Shown piece by piece: positions 18,893 to 28,016 of a DNA stretch of 64,000 bases; the stretch's first letter is position 1; each line of letters begins with the position of its first letter. Below the pieces are notes generated by a model. That model was not told where the DNA came from. It saw only the letters and a list, made by a program, of their open reading frames with translations, and made no database searches. Where the stretch lies: positions 62,001 through 126,000 of the forward strand of contig JAJDDD010000016.1 of NCBI GenBank assembly GCA_029260495.1, given 5' to 3'. The DNA is from Phycisphaerales bacterium (GTDB taxonomy: Bacteria; Planctomycetota; Phycisphaerae; Phycisphaerales; UBA1924). A program made the translations under genes and the position numbers.

Positions 18893-20020
18893 ATGACGCA
18901 TCCAACGCCCCTTCGCAATCTGCACGTCCAGGCATCTTCACATTTCACCCCGCATTCGCCCCGCCTTCTTGAAATGAATCTTGCTGCGACGCCTTCAATC
19001 GAACTTGTCCAGGATTTCAGCGACGCCAACGCGGAGTACGCCGCGATCACCACTGACGCCGGGCTTCTCGATCGCCCCGACCGCGCGGTGATCTCTGCCA
19101 CCGGGGCCGACCGCCTCGAGTTTCTCAACCGCATGTTGACACAGGAGCTCAAGGATTTCACCCCGCTGCACTCGCGCCGTTCATTCTGGCTCAGCCGCAA
19201 GGGGCGCGTCACCACAGATATGACTCTGTTCGAGCTGGGCGAAAAAATGCTGGTTGAAGTCGATGCCCTGCGCGCGCACGAAACCCTCAACACGCTCGAA
19301 GAGTTCATTATTGTTGACGAGGTTCAACTCGAAGATATTTCTACTTCGATGCACAAACTGGAGCTGATCGGCCCGCGCGCTCTCGAATTCCTCGGCGCCG
19401 TGATCTCGATCAGTAATGGTGAGTTCGCACCAGGTCGATGCGCACAAGGCGACATCGCCGGCGCCCAAACCCTCATCGAAATATCAGACGAAGCAAACCT
19501 GTCGCGCATCGGCATTTACACGGCGCCCGCTGACGCTCTTGCTGTATATCAACGCCTTATCGAAGCCGGCCCGCGCCCGGTTGGTCTTGACTCCTGGAAC
19601 ATCGTTCGCACTGAATCGAGCCTTCCCCTCTTCGGCGTCGATTTCGGCCCCGACTCCCTCCCCCACGAAACCGGCCTGCTCGACGCCCGTGTCTCCTTCA
19701 TCAAGGGCTGCTATCTCGGCCAGGAGGTTGTCGCGCGCATGCAATCGCTGGGCAAGCCCAAGCAAGTCATAGTCGCGCTGCATATTGAAGACCCCGCAGC
19801 CGCGCTCCCCACGCCGGGAACATCTGTTTTCTCCGCCAATGATTCATCAGCGGACGCAGTCGGCGTCATCACCACCAGCGTTCTGAGCCCCAAACTCGCA
19901 GGAAGGCCCCTCGCCCTGGCCCAACTCCGAACCAAACACGCAGAGTCCGGCGCCCCCGTCTTTATCCAGGACGCGGATCGCTATGTCGCTGCAACCATAT
20001 CGATCATTAAGCTGGTCTGA
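18893..20020 (+). CDS. ygfZ: YgfZ/GcvT-like folate-binding protein
   Basis: About 375 residues from the ATG at 18893. In-frame starts at 18830 and 18974 are also possible. The YgfZ signature [14 protein letters not shown] is present (about 269-282), with a GcvT-like N-terminal region ([20 protein letters not shown]) and GRVTTDM. In E. coli, YgfZ uses folate to help repair or assemble iron-sulfur enzymes; this role is family knowledge, not visible here. It is divergent from the M42 peptidase gene, with a shared upstream region of about 77 bases. Confidence 0.87.
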   Translation: MTHPTPLRNLHVQASSHFTPHSPRLLEMNLAATPSIELVQDFSDANAEYAAITTDAGLLDRPDRAVISATGADRLEFLNRMLTQELKDFTPLHSRRSFWLSRKGRVTTDMTLFELGEKMLVEVDALRAHETLNTLEEFIIVDEVQLEDISTSMHKLELIGPRALEFLGAVISISNGEFAPGRCAQGDIAGAQTLIEISDEANLSRIGIYTAPADALAVYQRLIEAGPRPVGLDSWNIVRTESSLPLFGVDFGPDSLPHETGLLDARVSFIKGCYLGQEVVARMQSLGKPKQVIVALHIEDPAAALPTPGTSVFSANDSSADAVGVITTSVLSPKLAGRPLALAQLRTKHAESGAPVFIQDADRYVAATISIIKLV

Positions 20021-20129
20021 GAACAGACCGGAAGCCTATCTCCCTTCACGCCGTCCTCCCAGCTACAGTGCGCCTTGGTTCGACTCTGCCTTCTTTCTTC
20101 ATTCACCCATTTTGAGACACTCACCAACC

Positions 20130-21524
20130 ATGCAATGGCTTGCGATCAATCACGCTCTCGCCGCCGACCCCGGCGCGAAAATCACCATCAAGGGCTGGGT
20201 CCGCACTCGCCGAGACTCCAAAGCCGGTCTGTCATTCATCGCGCTCACCGATGGCTCGTGCTTCGATACGCTCCAGATCGTCGCGCCCGGCGAGCTTTCC
20301 AACTACGAGTCCGAAGTGCAGAAGCTCACCGCCGGCTGCGCCATCGAAGCCGACGGCGAGCTCGTCGAAAGCCAGGGCAAGGGACAGACCGTCGAACTGC
20401 GCGCCACAGACATTCGCGTGGTCGGCTGGGTCGACAACCCGGATACCTACCCCATCGCCCAAAAACGACACACTTTCGAATATCTGCGCGAAGTCGCCCA
20501 TCTGCGCCCGCGCACCAACTCATTCGGCGCCGTCGCGCGCGTGCGCCATTGTCTCGCCGCCGCCATCCACCGCTACTTCCACGAAAACGGCTTCTACTGG
20601 ATCCACACGCCCATCATCACCGCCAGCGACTGTGAAGGCGCCGGTGAGATGTTTCGCGTCTCCACGCTCGACACTGTCAATACGCAGCGCACGCCAGAGG
20701 GCGCCATGGACTTCGAGCAAGACTTTTTCGGCAGGGAAGCCCACCTCACCGTCTCCGGCCAGCTCAACGTCGAGACGTATTGCTGTGCTCTCTCCAAGGT
20801 CTACACGTTCGGCCCGACCTTCCGCGCTGAGAACTCCAACACCAGCCGTCATCTCGCAGAGTTCTGGATGATCGAGCCCGAGATTGCTTTTGCAAACCTC
20901 TCCGACAACGCCGACCTCGCGGAGGACTTCATTAAATCACTCATCAAAACGCTCCTCGATGAGCGCGAGGATGACATGGCCTTCTTCGATCTTCGCATCC
21001 AAAAGGGCGTGGTTGACAATCTCAAACATGTGCTCGAATCCCCCTTCGAGCGCATCACCTACACCGAAGCAGTTGAGCTCCTTGAGAAGGCGGATAAAAA
21101 GTTCGAGTACCCCGTCAAGTGGGGGATCGATCTGCAAAGCGAGCACGAACGCTACCTCACCGAAGAAAAAATCAAACGCCCGGTCGTCGTCACGGATTAT
21201 CCCAAAGGGATCAAGGCGTTCTACATGCGCATGAACGATGACGGCGAAACAGTCGCTGCACTGGATGTCCTCGCGCCGGGCATCGGGGAGATCATCGGCG
21301 GCTCACAACGCGAAGAGCGCCTCGATGTGCTCGATAGTCGCATCGCGGAAATGAAACTGCCAAAGGAAAACTATTGGTGGTATCGGGATCTCCGCCGCTA
21401 TGGCACAGTCCCCCACGCCGGCTTCGGGCTCGGCTTTGAACGCCTGATTCAGTTCGTCACCGGCATGGCCAACATCCGCGACGTGATCCCCTTCCCGCGA
21501 ACCCCACGAAGCGCAGAGTTTTAA
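20130..21524 (+). CDS. asnS: asparaginyl-tRNA synthetase
   Basis: Class IIb aminoacyl-tRNA synthetase, 464 residues from the ATG at 20130, where the conserved N-terminus begins ([20 protein letters not shown]). The open frame starts at 19983 but the first 49 codons resemble nothing and overlap the preceding gene. Domains: OB-fold anticodon-binding (about 15-110), then the catalytic domain with motif 2 ([25 protein letters not shown]) visible in part at 20811-20882 and motif 3 ([16 protein letters not shown]). The ENSNT and AEFWMIEPE signatures separate it from AspRS. It follows the YgfZ gene by 109 bases. Confidence 0.96.
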   Translation: MQWLAINHALAADPGAKITIKGWVRTRRDSKAGLSFIALTDGSCFDTLQIVAPGELSNYESEVQKLTAGCAIEADGELVESQGKGQTVELRATDIRVVGWVDNPDTYPIAQKRHTFEYLREVAHLRPRTNSFGAVARVRHCLAAAIHRYFHENGFYWIHTPIITASDCEGAGEMFRVSTLDTVNTQRTPEGAMDFEQDFFGREAHLTVSGQLNVETYCCALSKVYTFGPTFRAENSNTSRHLAEFWMIEPEIAFANLSDNADLAEDFIKSLIKTLLDEREDDMAFFDLRIQKGVVDNLKHVLESPFERITYTEAVELLEKADKKFEYPVKWGIDLQSEHERYLTEEKIKRPVVVTDYPKGIKAFYMRMNDDGETVAALDVLAPGIGEIIGGSQREERLDVLDSRIAEMKLPKENYWWYRDLRRYGTVPHAGFGLGFERLIQFVTGMANIRDVIPFPRTPRSAEF

Positions 21525-21654
21525 TAAATCGCAGGCGGTACGAAAGGCTTCGGGCTCGCTTATTCAAAGTCCGAGTTGACGAGCGCGTGGATTATCGGGG
21601 TAGGTGTGTTTTGTATTTTTTGCTGTGAGTCTGCCGTCGTCAGGGAGAAATAGC

Positions 21655-21682
21655 TTGACGCAGGCCGCGGAACCAGCACAAT
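21655..21682 (+). promoter_or_regulatory. possible sigma-70-like promoter
   Basis: TTGACG (5 of 6 matches to the -35 consensus) is followed after 16 bases by CACAAT (4 of 6 for the -10). It lies upstream of the small frame at 21696 and the PEP-CTERM gene at 21816. Promoter rules in this phylum are poorly known, so this is only a candidate. Confidence 0.3.
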
Positions 21683-21695
21683 AAAGGAGCACAAG

Positions 21696-21800
21696 GTGAG
21701 GTTTTGGAGTCAGCCTGCCTCATCATTTCGCTATGATGTCTCTCAGGAGGCTGTTAGGCGGTTTCTGCGCGTGGCGCAGCGGCGGCCTGGCAGTGAATGA
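21696..21800 (+). CDS. possible 34-residue small ORF
   Basis: A GTG-initiated frame (begins MRFWSQPASSFRYDV) ends at TGA 21798-21800, 15 bases before the next gene. What supports it is AAGGAG at 21684-21689 with a 6-base spacer, a better ribosome site than many real genes here. The peptide is arginine-rich and has no recognised motif. It could be a leader peptide or a chance frame. Confidence 0.28.
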   Translation: MRFWSQPASSFRYDVSQEAVRRFLRVAQRRPGSE

Positions 21801-21815
21801 GAGGGGAGAGAAACG

Positions 21816-22562
21816 ATGGGAAATCGTGTGGGGACACGGTTTGCAGTTGCTGTTTTGACCGGCGCGTCCGGTTTCGCTTGCGCTGCAAATGCGCTCGATG
21901 ACGATCAGCAATCAGCCTATTTCAGCCTGCGCGGGCACGCCGCCGCTCAGAGTGGTTCTGTCCGGGACGCGACGAATGACCCGTTCACCGCAGTCGTCGG
22001 CGCCAGAAACTTTTTCGGCCATCACTATCTCGACGATGCCCCCGATGATTTCATATTCGGCGCCGGCGCCCAAGACAACGGCGACAATCTGATCACCAGC
22101 GTTGGCACAACCCTCGCCACAACCGAGATTGGTCTTGGCGGCGCTTTGAAGCAGATCATCGTTTCAGCCTTCACCAATGACAGCTCCGAGTGGCTGCCCG
22201 CCGGCTTTGATCCGGGATCACAAGTTCCGCTCGAAGACTTACAGTTCGACATCGGCGGCTGGGAAGCATCAAGCCGCATTGACGGCGTCGCCAATCCAAT
22301 CGAATGGCAAAGCGCGGGCTTTACTGTGCTCAACGCTGAGATTGTCGCCCTCTCTTCAGGCATGCTCGTAGCCAGCAACACACTGCGCAGAGAAGACTAC
22401 AGCGTCGGCCTCGCCGGGCAGGGCGTTCTTTCAGACGCCGCAGGGATGGGGATCGACGAAGTTCAGATCGTATGGACAATCACCGAGATTCCCGCGCCAG
22501 GCGCCGCAGCGCTACTCGGGATCAGCTGCCTGTGGAAAGCCAGACGCCGCCGCTTTATTTGA
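21816..22562 (+). CDS. exported protein with PEP-CTERM-like sorting tail
   Basis: 248 residues. It has an N-terminal signal peptide (about 1-27, cleaving after CAANA) and a C-terminal tail PAPGAAALLGISCLWKARRR: a proline-glycine motif, a short hydrophobic stretch and an arginine cluster. This is the arrangement of PEP-CTERM substrates that are processed by an exosortase and attached to the surface or exopolysaccharide. The central part is an unrecognised, probably beta-rich domain. GGGGAG lies 7 bases before the ATG. The stop lies inside a 13-base tandem repeat shared with the convergent glnN 3' end. Confidence 0.8.
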   Translation: MGNRVGTRFAVAVLTGASGFACAANALDDDQQSAYFSLRGHAAAQSGSVRDATNDPFTAVVGARNFFGHHYLDDAPDDFIFGAGAQDNGDNLITSVGTTLATTEIGLGGALKQIIVSAFTNDSSEWLPAGFDPGSQVPLEDLQFDIGGWEASSRIDGVANPIEWQSAGFTVLNAEIVALSSGMLVASNTLRREDYSVGLAGQGVLSDAAGMGIDEVQIVWTITEIPAPGAAALLGISCLWKARRRRFI

Positions 22563-22580
22563 CAAAATTATTTGACAAAA
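22555..22580. repeat. 13-base tandem direct repeat across two convergent stop codons
   Basis: TTATTTGACAAAA occurs twice back to back (22555-22567 and 22568-22580). The first copy contains the stop of the PEP-CTERM gene, and the start of the second supplies the glnN stop on the other strand. It looks like a slippage duplication at the gene junction. Confidence 0.9.
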
Positions 22581-24787
22581 AGCAGCTCGCGATACGTCGG
22601 CAGCGGCCAAAGATCGCTCGCGACTAAAAGTTCCAACTCGTCAGCGAGTTCGCGGACATCACCCATCGCAGGTTTGACCACATCCTCAAAGTGGTGCGCC
22701 TTCGCCTCAGCGTCTTCAGAAGGGTGAGCCAGCGCCCGTTTCAGCGCATCGATCGTTCCGCGAAACCGCGTAATCAGATCGACAATGTCTTCAAGCATGT
22801 GCCGCTGATCTTCACAATCAACGCCTGCTGATTGAGCAGCAGCAATCGCCTCGCCAACCTGAAGCTGATGCCGCAGCGCCGCCGGAAGAATAAGCTGGCG
22901 CGACAGATTGACCAACGTCGCCGCCTCGATCGAGAGCTGTGTGTTGTAGGTGTCGATAAAGATCGCAAAACGCGAGCGAACCTCCGCCGGGTTCAACACA
23001 CCCGCTCGATTAAAGACATCAACTATGCGCTTCTCCTTGAGCACAGGTAATGCGTCGATCGCATATTTCAGGTGAGGCAGCCCCCGCTTCTTCGCCTCCT
23101 CGATCCAGTCCTGAGAATAGTTGTCACCATTAAAGATAATGCGTTTGTGAGTCTTGACGATCTCGTGAAGAATCGCATGCGCCGCTTTACAGCGCTCCTC
23201 AACGGTGGCGTTTTTCGCCAGGTCTGCTTCAAGCCTCGTCGCGATCCAGTCAAGAGAATCCGCGACGATGATATTGAGAATCGTGTTCGGCCACGCCACC
23301 GCAGCCGACGAACCAACCGCGCGGAACTCAAAGCGATTTCCAGTGAAAGCGAATGGACTGGTTCGGTTGCGATCGCCCGTGTGCGCAGAAATTTGCGGCA
23401 GCGAACGCGCGCCAAGATCAATCGCCCCGGCTTGTTGAGTCGATGTCAGCGACCCCTGTTCAAGCTGCTCGATAATATCGGTCAGCATGTCGCCGAGAAA
23501 GATCGAAACAATCGCCGGCGGAGCTTCATTCGCGCCCAGCCGATGCGCATTGCCCGCGTTCGCGATAGAGGCGCGAAGCAAGTCCGCATAGAGATCAATC
23601 GCCCGTAAAACAGCGCACAAAAACGTGAGAAAGACAACGTTAGTGTGAACCTCATCCCGCGGATTGAGAAGGTTGTCGCCTGCGTCGGTCATCAAAGACC
23701 AGTTGTTGTGCTTGCCTGACCCGTTCACCCCCGCAAAGGGCTTCTCGTGCAGAAGTGCGCGCAGGCCAAAGCGCGGCGCCACACGCTCGATCTTCTCCAT
23801 CACCAGCATCTGATGGTCAGCAGCAATGTTCGCCGCCTCAAACATCGATGCAATTTCGTATTGACCAGGCGCCACCTCATTGTGCCGAGTGCGCACCGGG
23901 ATGCCCAGTGCGTACAGCTCGAGATCGAGCTCCGCCATAAACGCCAGCACCCGCGATGGAATAGACCCGAAGTAGTGGTCTTCAAGCTGTTGATCTTTCG
24001 GGGGCTTGGCGCCCACGAGCGTGCGCCCGCAAACCATAAGATCAGGACGCTGGAAAAAGAAGTTTCGATCAACAAGAAAATACTCTTGCTCCACCCCGAG
24101 CGTCGTAAAGACCCGCTTGACATGATCATGTTCACCCAGCGCGCGCAGAACACGCAGCGCCTGCTTCGAAATCGCATCCATAGATCGAAGCAACGGCGTC
24201 TTCATATCCAGCGCTTCGCCCGTCCACGAAACAAAAGCAGTCGGGATGCAAAGTGTCACATTGTTGCGCCCGCGATTCAGAAAAACCGGGCTCGTCGCGT
24301 CCCAGGCTGTGTACCCGCGAGCTTCAAAGGTTGTGCGGATGCCCCCGGAAGGAAAGCTCGAAGCATCAGGCTCACCCTGAATAAGCTGGTCGCCGGAGAA
24401 CTCAACAACCGCGCCGCCGGTTCCGTCGGGCACGACGAATGAGTCATGCTTCTCCGCCGTCAACCCCGTGAGCGGGTGGAACCAGTGCGTATAGTGGGTC
24501 GCGCCATTCTCGATCGCCCACTCCTTCATCGCGTTGGCGACGGTGTCCGCGATGGACTGATCCAGAGGCTTGCCCCGCTCAGCCGTCCGCTTGACCGCTT
24601 CATAAACCTCGCGCGGCAGGCGCTGGCGCATCACACGGTCTGAAAAAACATCCCGCCCGTAGATATCTTCAATCTTCTGCTCATCCGCGCGGGCCGACGC
24701 CACATGCGGCCCCTGCCAGGGCGCATCAGCTTCAATATGGTCTTGTGGTTGTCGAACGGGTTGTGTCGCCACGGTGGTCATCCCCAT
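22568..24787 (-). CDS. glnN: glutamine synthetase type III
   Basis: 739 residues, the size of GSIII, much larger than GSI or GSII. It makes glutamine from glutamate, ammonia and ATP. GSIII signatures include the N-terminal [13 protein letters not shown], the substrate region [61 protein letters not shown] and [12 protein letters not shown]. The ATG at 24787 has GGAG 6 bases upstream. A second ATG two codons later is also possible. No PII or ammonium transporter gene is adjacent. It lies about 98 bases downstream of trpA and may have its own promoter. Confidence 0.96.
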   Translation of the reverse strand: MGMTTVATQPVRQPQDHIEADAPWQGPHVASARADEQKIEDIYGRDVFSDRVMRQRLPREVYEAVKRTAERGKPLDQSIADTVANAMKEWAIENGATHYTHWFHPLTGLTAEKHDSFVVPDGTGGAVVEFSGDQLIQGEPDASSFPSGGIRTTFEARGYTAWDATSPVFLNRGRNNVTLCIPTAFVSWTGEALDMKTPLLRSMDAISKQALRVLRALGEHDHVKRVFTTLGVEQEYFLVDRNFFFQRPDLMVCGRTLVGAKPPKDQQLEDHYFGSIPSRVLAFMAELDLELYALGIPVRTRHNEVAPGQYEIASMFEAANIAADHQMLVMEKIERVAPRFGLRALLHEKPFAGVNGSGKHNNWSLMTDAGDNLLNPRDEVHTNVVFLTFLCAVLRAIDLYADLLRASIANAGNAHRLGANEAPPAIVSIFLGDMLTDIIEQLEQGSLTSTQQAGAIDLGARSLPQISAHTGDRNRTSPFAFTGNRFEFRAVGSSAAVAWPNTILNIIVADSLDWIATRLEADLAKNATVEERCKAAHAILHEIVKTHKRIIFNGDNYSQDWIEEAKKRGLPHLKYAIDALPVLKEKRIVDVFNRAGVLNPAEVRSRFAIFIDTYNTQLSIEAATLVNLSRQLILPAALRHQLQVGEAIAAAQSAGVDCEDQRHMLEDIVDLITRFRGTIDALKRALAHPSEDAEAKAHHFEDVVKPAMGDVRELADELELLVASDLWPLPTYRELLFVK

Positions 24788-24885
24788 TGCAGGCTCCCGA
24801 AGATCATGGTTCTCGTTCTATCTTCTTTTCTCGGCATAATGAAGTCATCGTCACCGGACGGTGGAGTCATTTTTTTCGGATCGAA

Positions 24886-25698
24886 TCATCGATTCAAAGA
24901 CGAGATCGGAAGGCCGACTGCCAGCTCTTTTGCGAAGCGGGCTCCCTGGGCGATCACGTCAGCCCCAGTGTCCGAGGCTTTCTCAAGAAGGTGGACCAAC
25001 GACGATCCAACAATCGCAGCGTCAGCGTGCTCAACGACGGCTCGGACGTGTTCGGACGTTGATATGCCGAACCCGCACGCGATCGGAAGGTCCGTAATGC
25101 GGCGCAGGGCCGCGACACGAGCGCCGATATCGGGCGTTTCAGAGCGTTCACCCGTGATCCCAATCCGAGCAAGCAGGTACACGAAGCCGGTGGAAAGAGC
25201 TGCGATGCGCGCCATCCGATCGTCCGTCGTGGTGGGGGAGATGAGCAGCGATGCAGTCAGCCCGCGTTCGCCAGCGGCGCCGACGAGAGATTCAGCCTCT
25301 TCCAGCGGGGCATCGGGGAAAATAAACCCGTCAAATCCAGCTTCAGCGGCGCGATCGAGAAACCGCTCCGTCCCCCAGCGCGTCACAATGGAGACGGTGA
25401 CCATCGCGACCAGCCCGAGCTTAAGCGTCGGCCGCGCCTTTTCCACAGTGTCGAAAATCGCATCAACCGTCACGCCCGCTTCAAGAGCGCGATGCATCGC
25501 CGCAGCGATGACAGGGCCGTCCGCGATTGGGTCAGAAAACGGAAACCCAAGTTCAACAATCGACGCGCCGGCGTTCTCGACCCCTGCCAGAAGATCAGGG
25601 AGGGCCTCCAGTGACGGGCGCCCGGCGCACAAAAAAGGCATCAGCGCCTTTTCGCCGGCGGCTCGTTTAGCGTCAAAAATGTCAACAATCCGGCCCAT
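24886..25698 (-). CDS. trpA: tryptophan synthase alpha chain
   Basis: 270-residue TIM-barrel enzyme that cleaves indole-3-glycerol phosphate to indole. The catalytic glutamate and aspartate are in VELGFPFSDPIADGPVI (E near 48, D near 59). Phosphate-binding loops are in GFGISTSEHVRAVVEHA and AAIVGSSLVHLLE. It starts 4 bases after the MazG-like gene stop, so the two are probably co-translated. trpB is absent from the window, and trpE lies alone at 32 kb: the tryptophan pathway is scattered in this genome. Confidence 0.95.
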   Translation of the reverse strand: MGRIVDIFDAKRAAGEKALMPFLCAGRPSLEALPDLLAGVENAGASIVELGFPFSDPIADGPVIAAAMHRALEAGVTVDAIFDTVEKARPTLKLGLVAMVTVSIVTRWGTERFLDRAAEAGFDGFIFPDAPLEEAESLVGAAGERGLTASLLISPTTTDDRMARIAALSTGFVYLLARIGITGERSETPDIGARVAALRRITDLPIACGFGISTSEHVRAVVEHADAAIVGSSLVHLLEKASDTGADVIAQGARFAKELAVGLPISSLNR

Positions 25699-25702
25699 CG
25701 TC

Positions 25703-26068
25703 TTAGCTCTTTACGCCCTTGACACGGTCGGGGTCTGTGTATTTCTCAATCGCCGACTCAAAATCAACGCCGGTGATGTTGGCCAGCGTCGCCAGCCATG
25801 CCAGACAGTCAGCAAACTCCTCGACAAGATTTGCCTGCGCTTCAGGCGTGGGATCGCGTTGGGGGGCGTTGGCGTGGATCGCTGTGGCTAGTTCGCCAAC
25901 CTCTTCAATGAAAAGAACAAATGTCCCGTCGGCCCCCCGCGCCGAGTCCGTGGCGTAATAGCGCTCACGGATAAGCTGCTGAAAATCACGAAGCGTGTGC
26001 CCAGCCTGCCCCGGATCGCGCGTTGTTTCACCAGTGTTCACGCGTGGAAGCTTAGCGTTCAGTTTCAC
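25703..26068 (-). CDS. MazG-like nucleotide pyrophosphohydrolase domain protein
   Basis: 121 residues with the all-alpha NTP-PPase (MazG/dUTPase-2 superfamily) metal motif: FIEEVGELATAIHAN (E-X-X-E) and LVEEFADCLAWLATLANITG (E-X2-D-like). Proteins of this size hydrolyse non-canonical or surplus nucleotides. The GTG start at 26068 overlaps the upstream lipoprotein stop by four bases (GTGA), and trpA begins 4 bases after its end. In other bacteria a related pyrophosphohydrolase acts in histidine synthesis (HisE), but the sequence here is MazG-like rather than HisE. Confidence 0.8.
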   Translation of the reverse strand: MKLNAKLPRVNTGETTRDPGQAGHTLRDFQQLIRERYYATDSARGADGTFVLFIEEVGELATAIHANAPQRDPTPEAQANLVEEFADCLAWLATLANITGVDFESAIEKYTDPDRVKGVKS

Positions 26069-26739
26069 CCGCCGCTGCGAATCTCCCGGTCGGTCATCGG
26101 GCTGCGGTTCCGCCCTCGCTGACGTTCTTCACGCAGCTCGCGGGCCCGGCGTTCAAGCTCAGCCCAGGCTTCAGAAGAGCGCAGACGGGTTTCAAGCTCT
26201 TCGTATTCCTTGAGATTGTCGAGGTAAGCGGAGTCAATCTCCCGTCCGTCAAGCTCAAGAAGCACGAACGTGCGATATTGGTCGCCTTCGAGATACGTCT
26301 CCTTGCGCACGACGTGGCTGCCGTAAATCGTCCTGCTCGTCACAATCGCATTGATATTCTGGAATCGCTGGAGAAGATCCGGACCGACCGATGTGTCGAG
26401 CTCCTCCTGAAAGTTGCGCTGAAGCGCATCGACGCGAGACTCGATCGTCGTTGCAAGCCGCTGCCGGGCGATGTTGATCGCGATGCTCTCTGAAAGCGAT
26501 GGCGTCACGCCAAGCGCCTGGGAGGTTTCAACAAACAGCCCGTCATCCCGGCGCGGCGTCTCTTCGTACCACTCCGGCGTGAAGACGCGCGTCACTTCTG
26601 TCGGCGTGACCGAAATCTTCGGTTTGGAGTTGCGTTTGGACTTGCACCCCGCGGTGAGCGCGAGAGCGCTAGCGCACACAGCTAGCACGAGAAGGCGGGC
26701 GCCGTTGTCACGGTGAAGCTGAGAAAGGCCGATGCCCAT
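26065..26739 (-). CDS. LPP20-like lipoprotein
   Basis: 224 residues from the ATG at 26739, chosen because GGGAG lies 7 bases upstream. The open frame runs further, to 26886, without support. A signal peptide ends in LTAGC (lipobox cysteine C32). The body has the pattern of LPP20-type domains: an aromatic TPEWYEE start, then LSESIAINIARQRLATTIESRV and a long helix, and ends in a charged coiled-coil (LETRLRSSEAWAELERRARE). It is divergent from a second lipoprotein of the same general type, and overlaps the MazG-like gene. Function unknown. Confidence 0.75.
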   Translation of the reverse strand: MGIGLSQLHRDNGARLLVLAVCASALALTAGCKSKRNSKPKISVTPTEVTRVFTPEWYEETPRRDDGLFVETSQALGVTPSLSESIAINIARQRLATTIESRVDALQRNFQEELDTSVGPDLLQRFQNINAIVTSRTIYGSHVVRKETYLEGDQYRTFVLLELDGREIDSAYLDNLKEYEELETRLRSSEAWAELERRARELREERQRGRNRSPMTDREIRSGG

Positions 26740-26936
26740 TATGAAACTCCCTGGAGTCTGCGAACGGCGGGCGCAAAAGACGCCGATACTGTCCTGCCTG
26801 CCTATGGAAGAATGATCGACCAAATGATTGGCGGCACTCCTGCTAGTTTGGGCTAACATTGGCTGGTTCGTAGGGGCTGCTGACAAGAATACCAGAGAGT
26901 GATTCCGATAACACTGACACAGCGCCGGGACGTGTG

Positions 26937-28016
26937 ATGAGCAAGTCGAAACTCGCTATGACGAAGAGCCCAGCGCCTTTTTTCTTGCGCAGGTTGTTCG
27001 GTCGCCTTCTCGCGGGTTTGGTTCTGACAATGAGTTCTGGTTGCGCCATCAACACCGCCTCAGCAGATGCGCGGGCGCCGGCGTGGGTTCAGGAGCCTCA
27101 TCGCGAGCACCCAGAAGGGCACTATCTTGTCGCTGTTGGAACAGGAGGGACCGCCGAGGGGGCGGAGAAACGAGCTTTGGCGGCGCTCGCGACGCAGATT
27201 AAAGCGAAGGTGGAGTCGCGCGAGGTGTTTTACTCAGCCAGCGCCAGCGGGGAAAGCCCGAAGGACGATTTAGCGCGACTCATCTCAATTGAAACACAAC
27301 TGACGCTCATCGGGGCGCGCATTGTCGAGCGGTTTGAAAATGCGAGCGGACAGTGGCACGCGCTCGCAGCGCTGGAGCGGCGGGCGGGCGCGATGTTTTA
27401 TGAAAACGAAGCAGCGCGACTTCGTGCCCAGCGAGAACTGGCGATGCAGCAGGCGGGCGACACTCGTTCGACTTTGGAAAGAGTGGGGGCGCTGCGTGAG
27501 GCGCTGGAGTTCTCACTGAAGCTTGACGAGGCGCGCGCGGTGCTTGGTGTGATCGACCCGGGGCGGGGCGCTCCTGGAGAACATGCAGGTGCGCGCACAT
27601 TGTTGGAAAATGTGCGCACGACTTTTGAGATTAAGCGCACGCTGGATGGTGTTCTGTCTGAGGTTGGCGTCGCGATTGAAGTGCGCGGCGAAGGCGCCGA
27701 GGGGATGCTGGCTGGGGCGCAGCGGGCGGTGCGGAGATTGGGGATGCGGGTTGTATCGGGCGTGCGGACTGATGAAGTAGACGCATTGATCCGGATTGAA
27801 GGAAAGACTGAGCGGCGCCGATCATTCGATCGCCGGCGCGCCGTTTCAGCGTGGAGTGCGCATATCGACGTGGTTGATGTTGCAACCGGAGAAGTTGTTG
27901 CGACAACATCGGCGGAGGGACGGACCGAAGGCGCAAGCGCAGCAGAAGCTGCGCGGCGAGCGCAAAGGGAACTGGCGCATGCTATTCAGCGATTGGTGCG
28001 GGAGGGACTTGAGTAG
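26937..28016 (+). CDS. LPP20-family lipoprotein
   Basis: About 359 residues (a GTG one codon earlier at 26934 is also possible). A basic N-terminus and hydrophobic core end in the lipobox TMSSGC. An LPP20 domain follows: APAWVQEPHREHPEGHYLV, then a helix with AEGAEKRALAALATQIKAKV. The C-terminal third (about 230-355) resembles a second alpha/beta module that may be LPP20- or FlgT-like (VAIEVRGEGAEGML, SAWSAHIDVVDVATGEVV). LPP20 proteins sit at the outer membrane; their role is unclear. The stop TAG abuts the convergent icd stop with no base between. Confidence 0.78.
   Translation: MSKSKLAMTKSPAPFFLRRLFGRLLAGLVLTMSSGCAINTASADARAPAWVQEPHREHPEGHYLVAVGTGGTAEGAEKRALAALATQIKAKVESREVFYSASASGESPKDDLARLISIETQLTLIGARIVERFENASGQWHALAALERRAGAMFYENEAARLRAQRELAMQQAGDTRSTLERVGALREALEFSLKLDEARAVLGVIDPGRGAPGEHAGARTLLENVRTTFEIKRTLDGVLSEVGVAIEVRGEGAEGMLAGAQRAVRRLGMRVVSGVRTDEVDALIRIEGKTERRRSFDRRRAVSAWSAHIDVVDVATGEVVATTSAEGRTEGASAAEAARRAQRELAHAIQRLVREGLE

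Larger units (their letters stand above)
21525..21815. other. intergenic region upstream of the PEP-CTERM gene
   Basis: 291 bases between asnS and the exported-protein gene. It holds a promoter-like pair (TTGACG at 21655-21660 and CACAAT at 21677-21682, 16-base spacer) and a 34-codon open frame with a good ribosome site (listed separately). No hairpin terminator for asnS was recognised. The plus strand is G-rich here, in contrast to the coding sequence on either side. Confidence 0.5.

Noticed and set aside
25439-25447. TTTTCCACA, a match to the DnaA-box consensus near the skew switch
   Set aside because: A single copy inside trpA; no cluster was found, so it is not evidence for an origin on its own.
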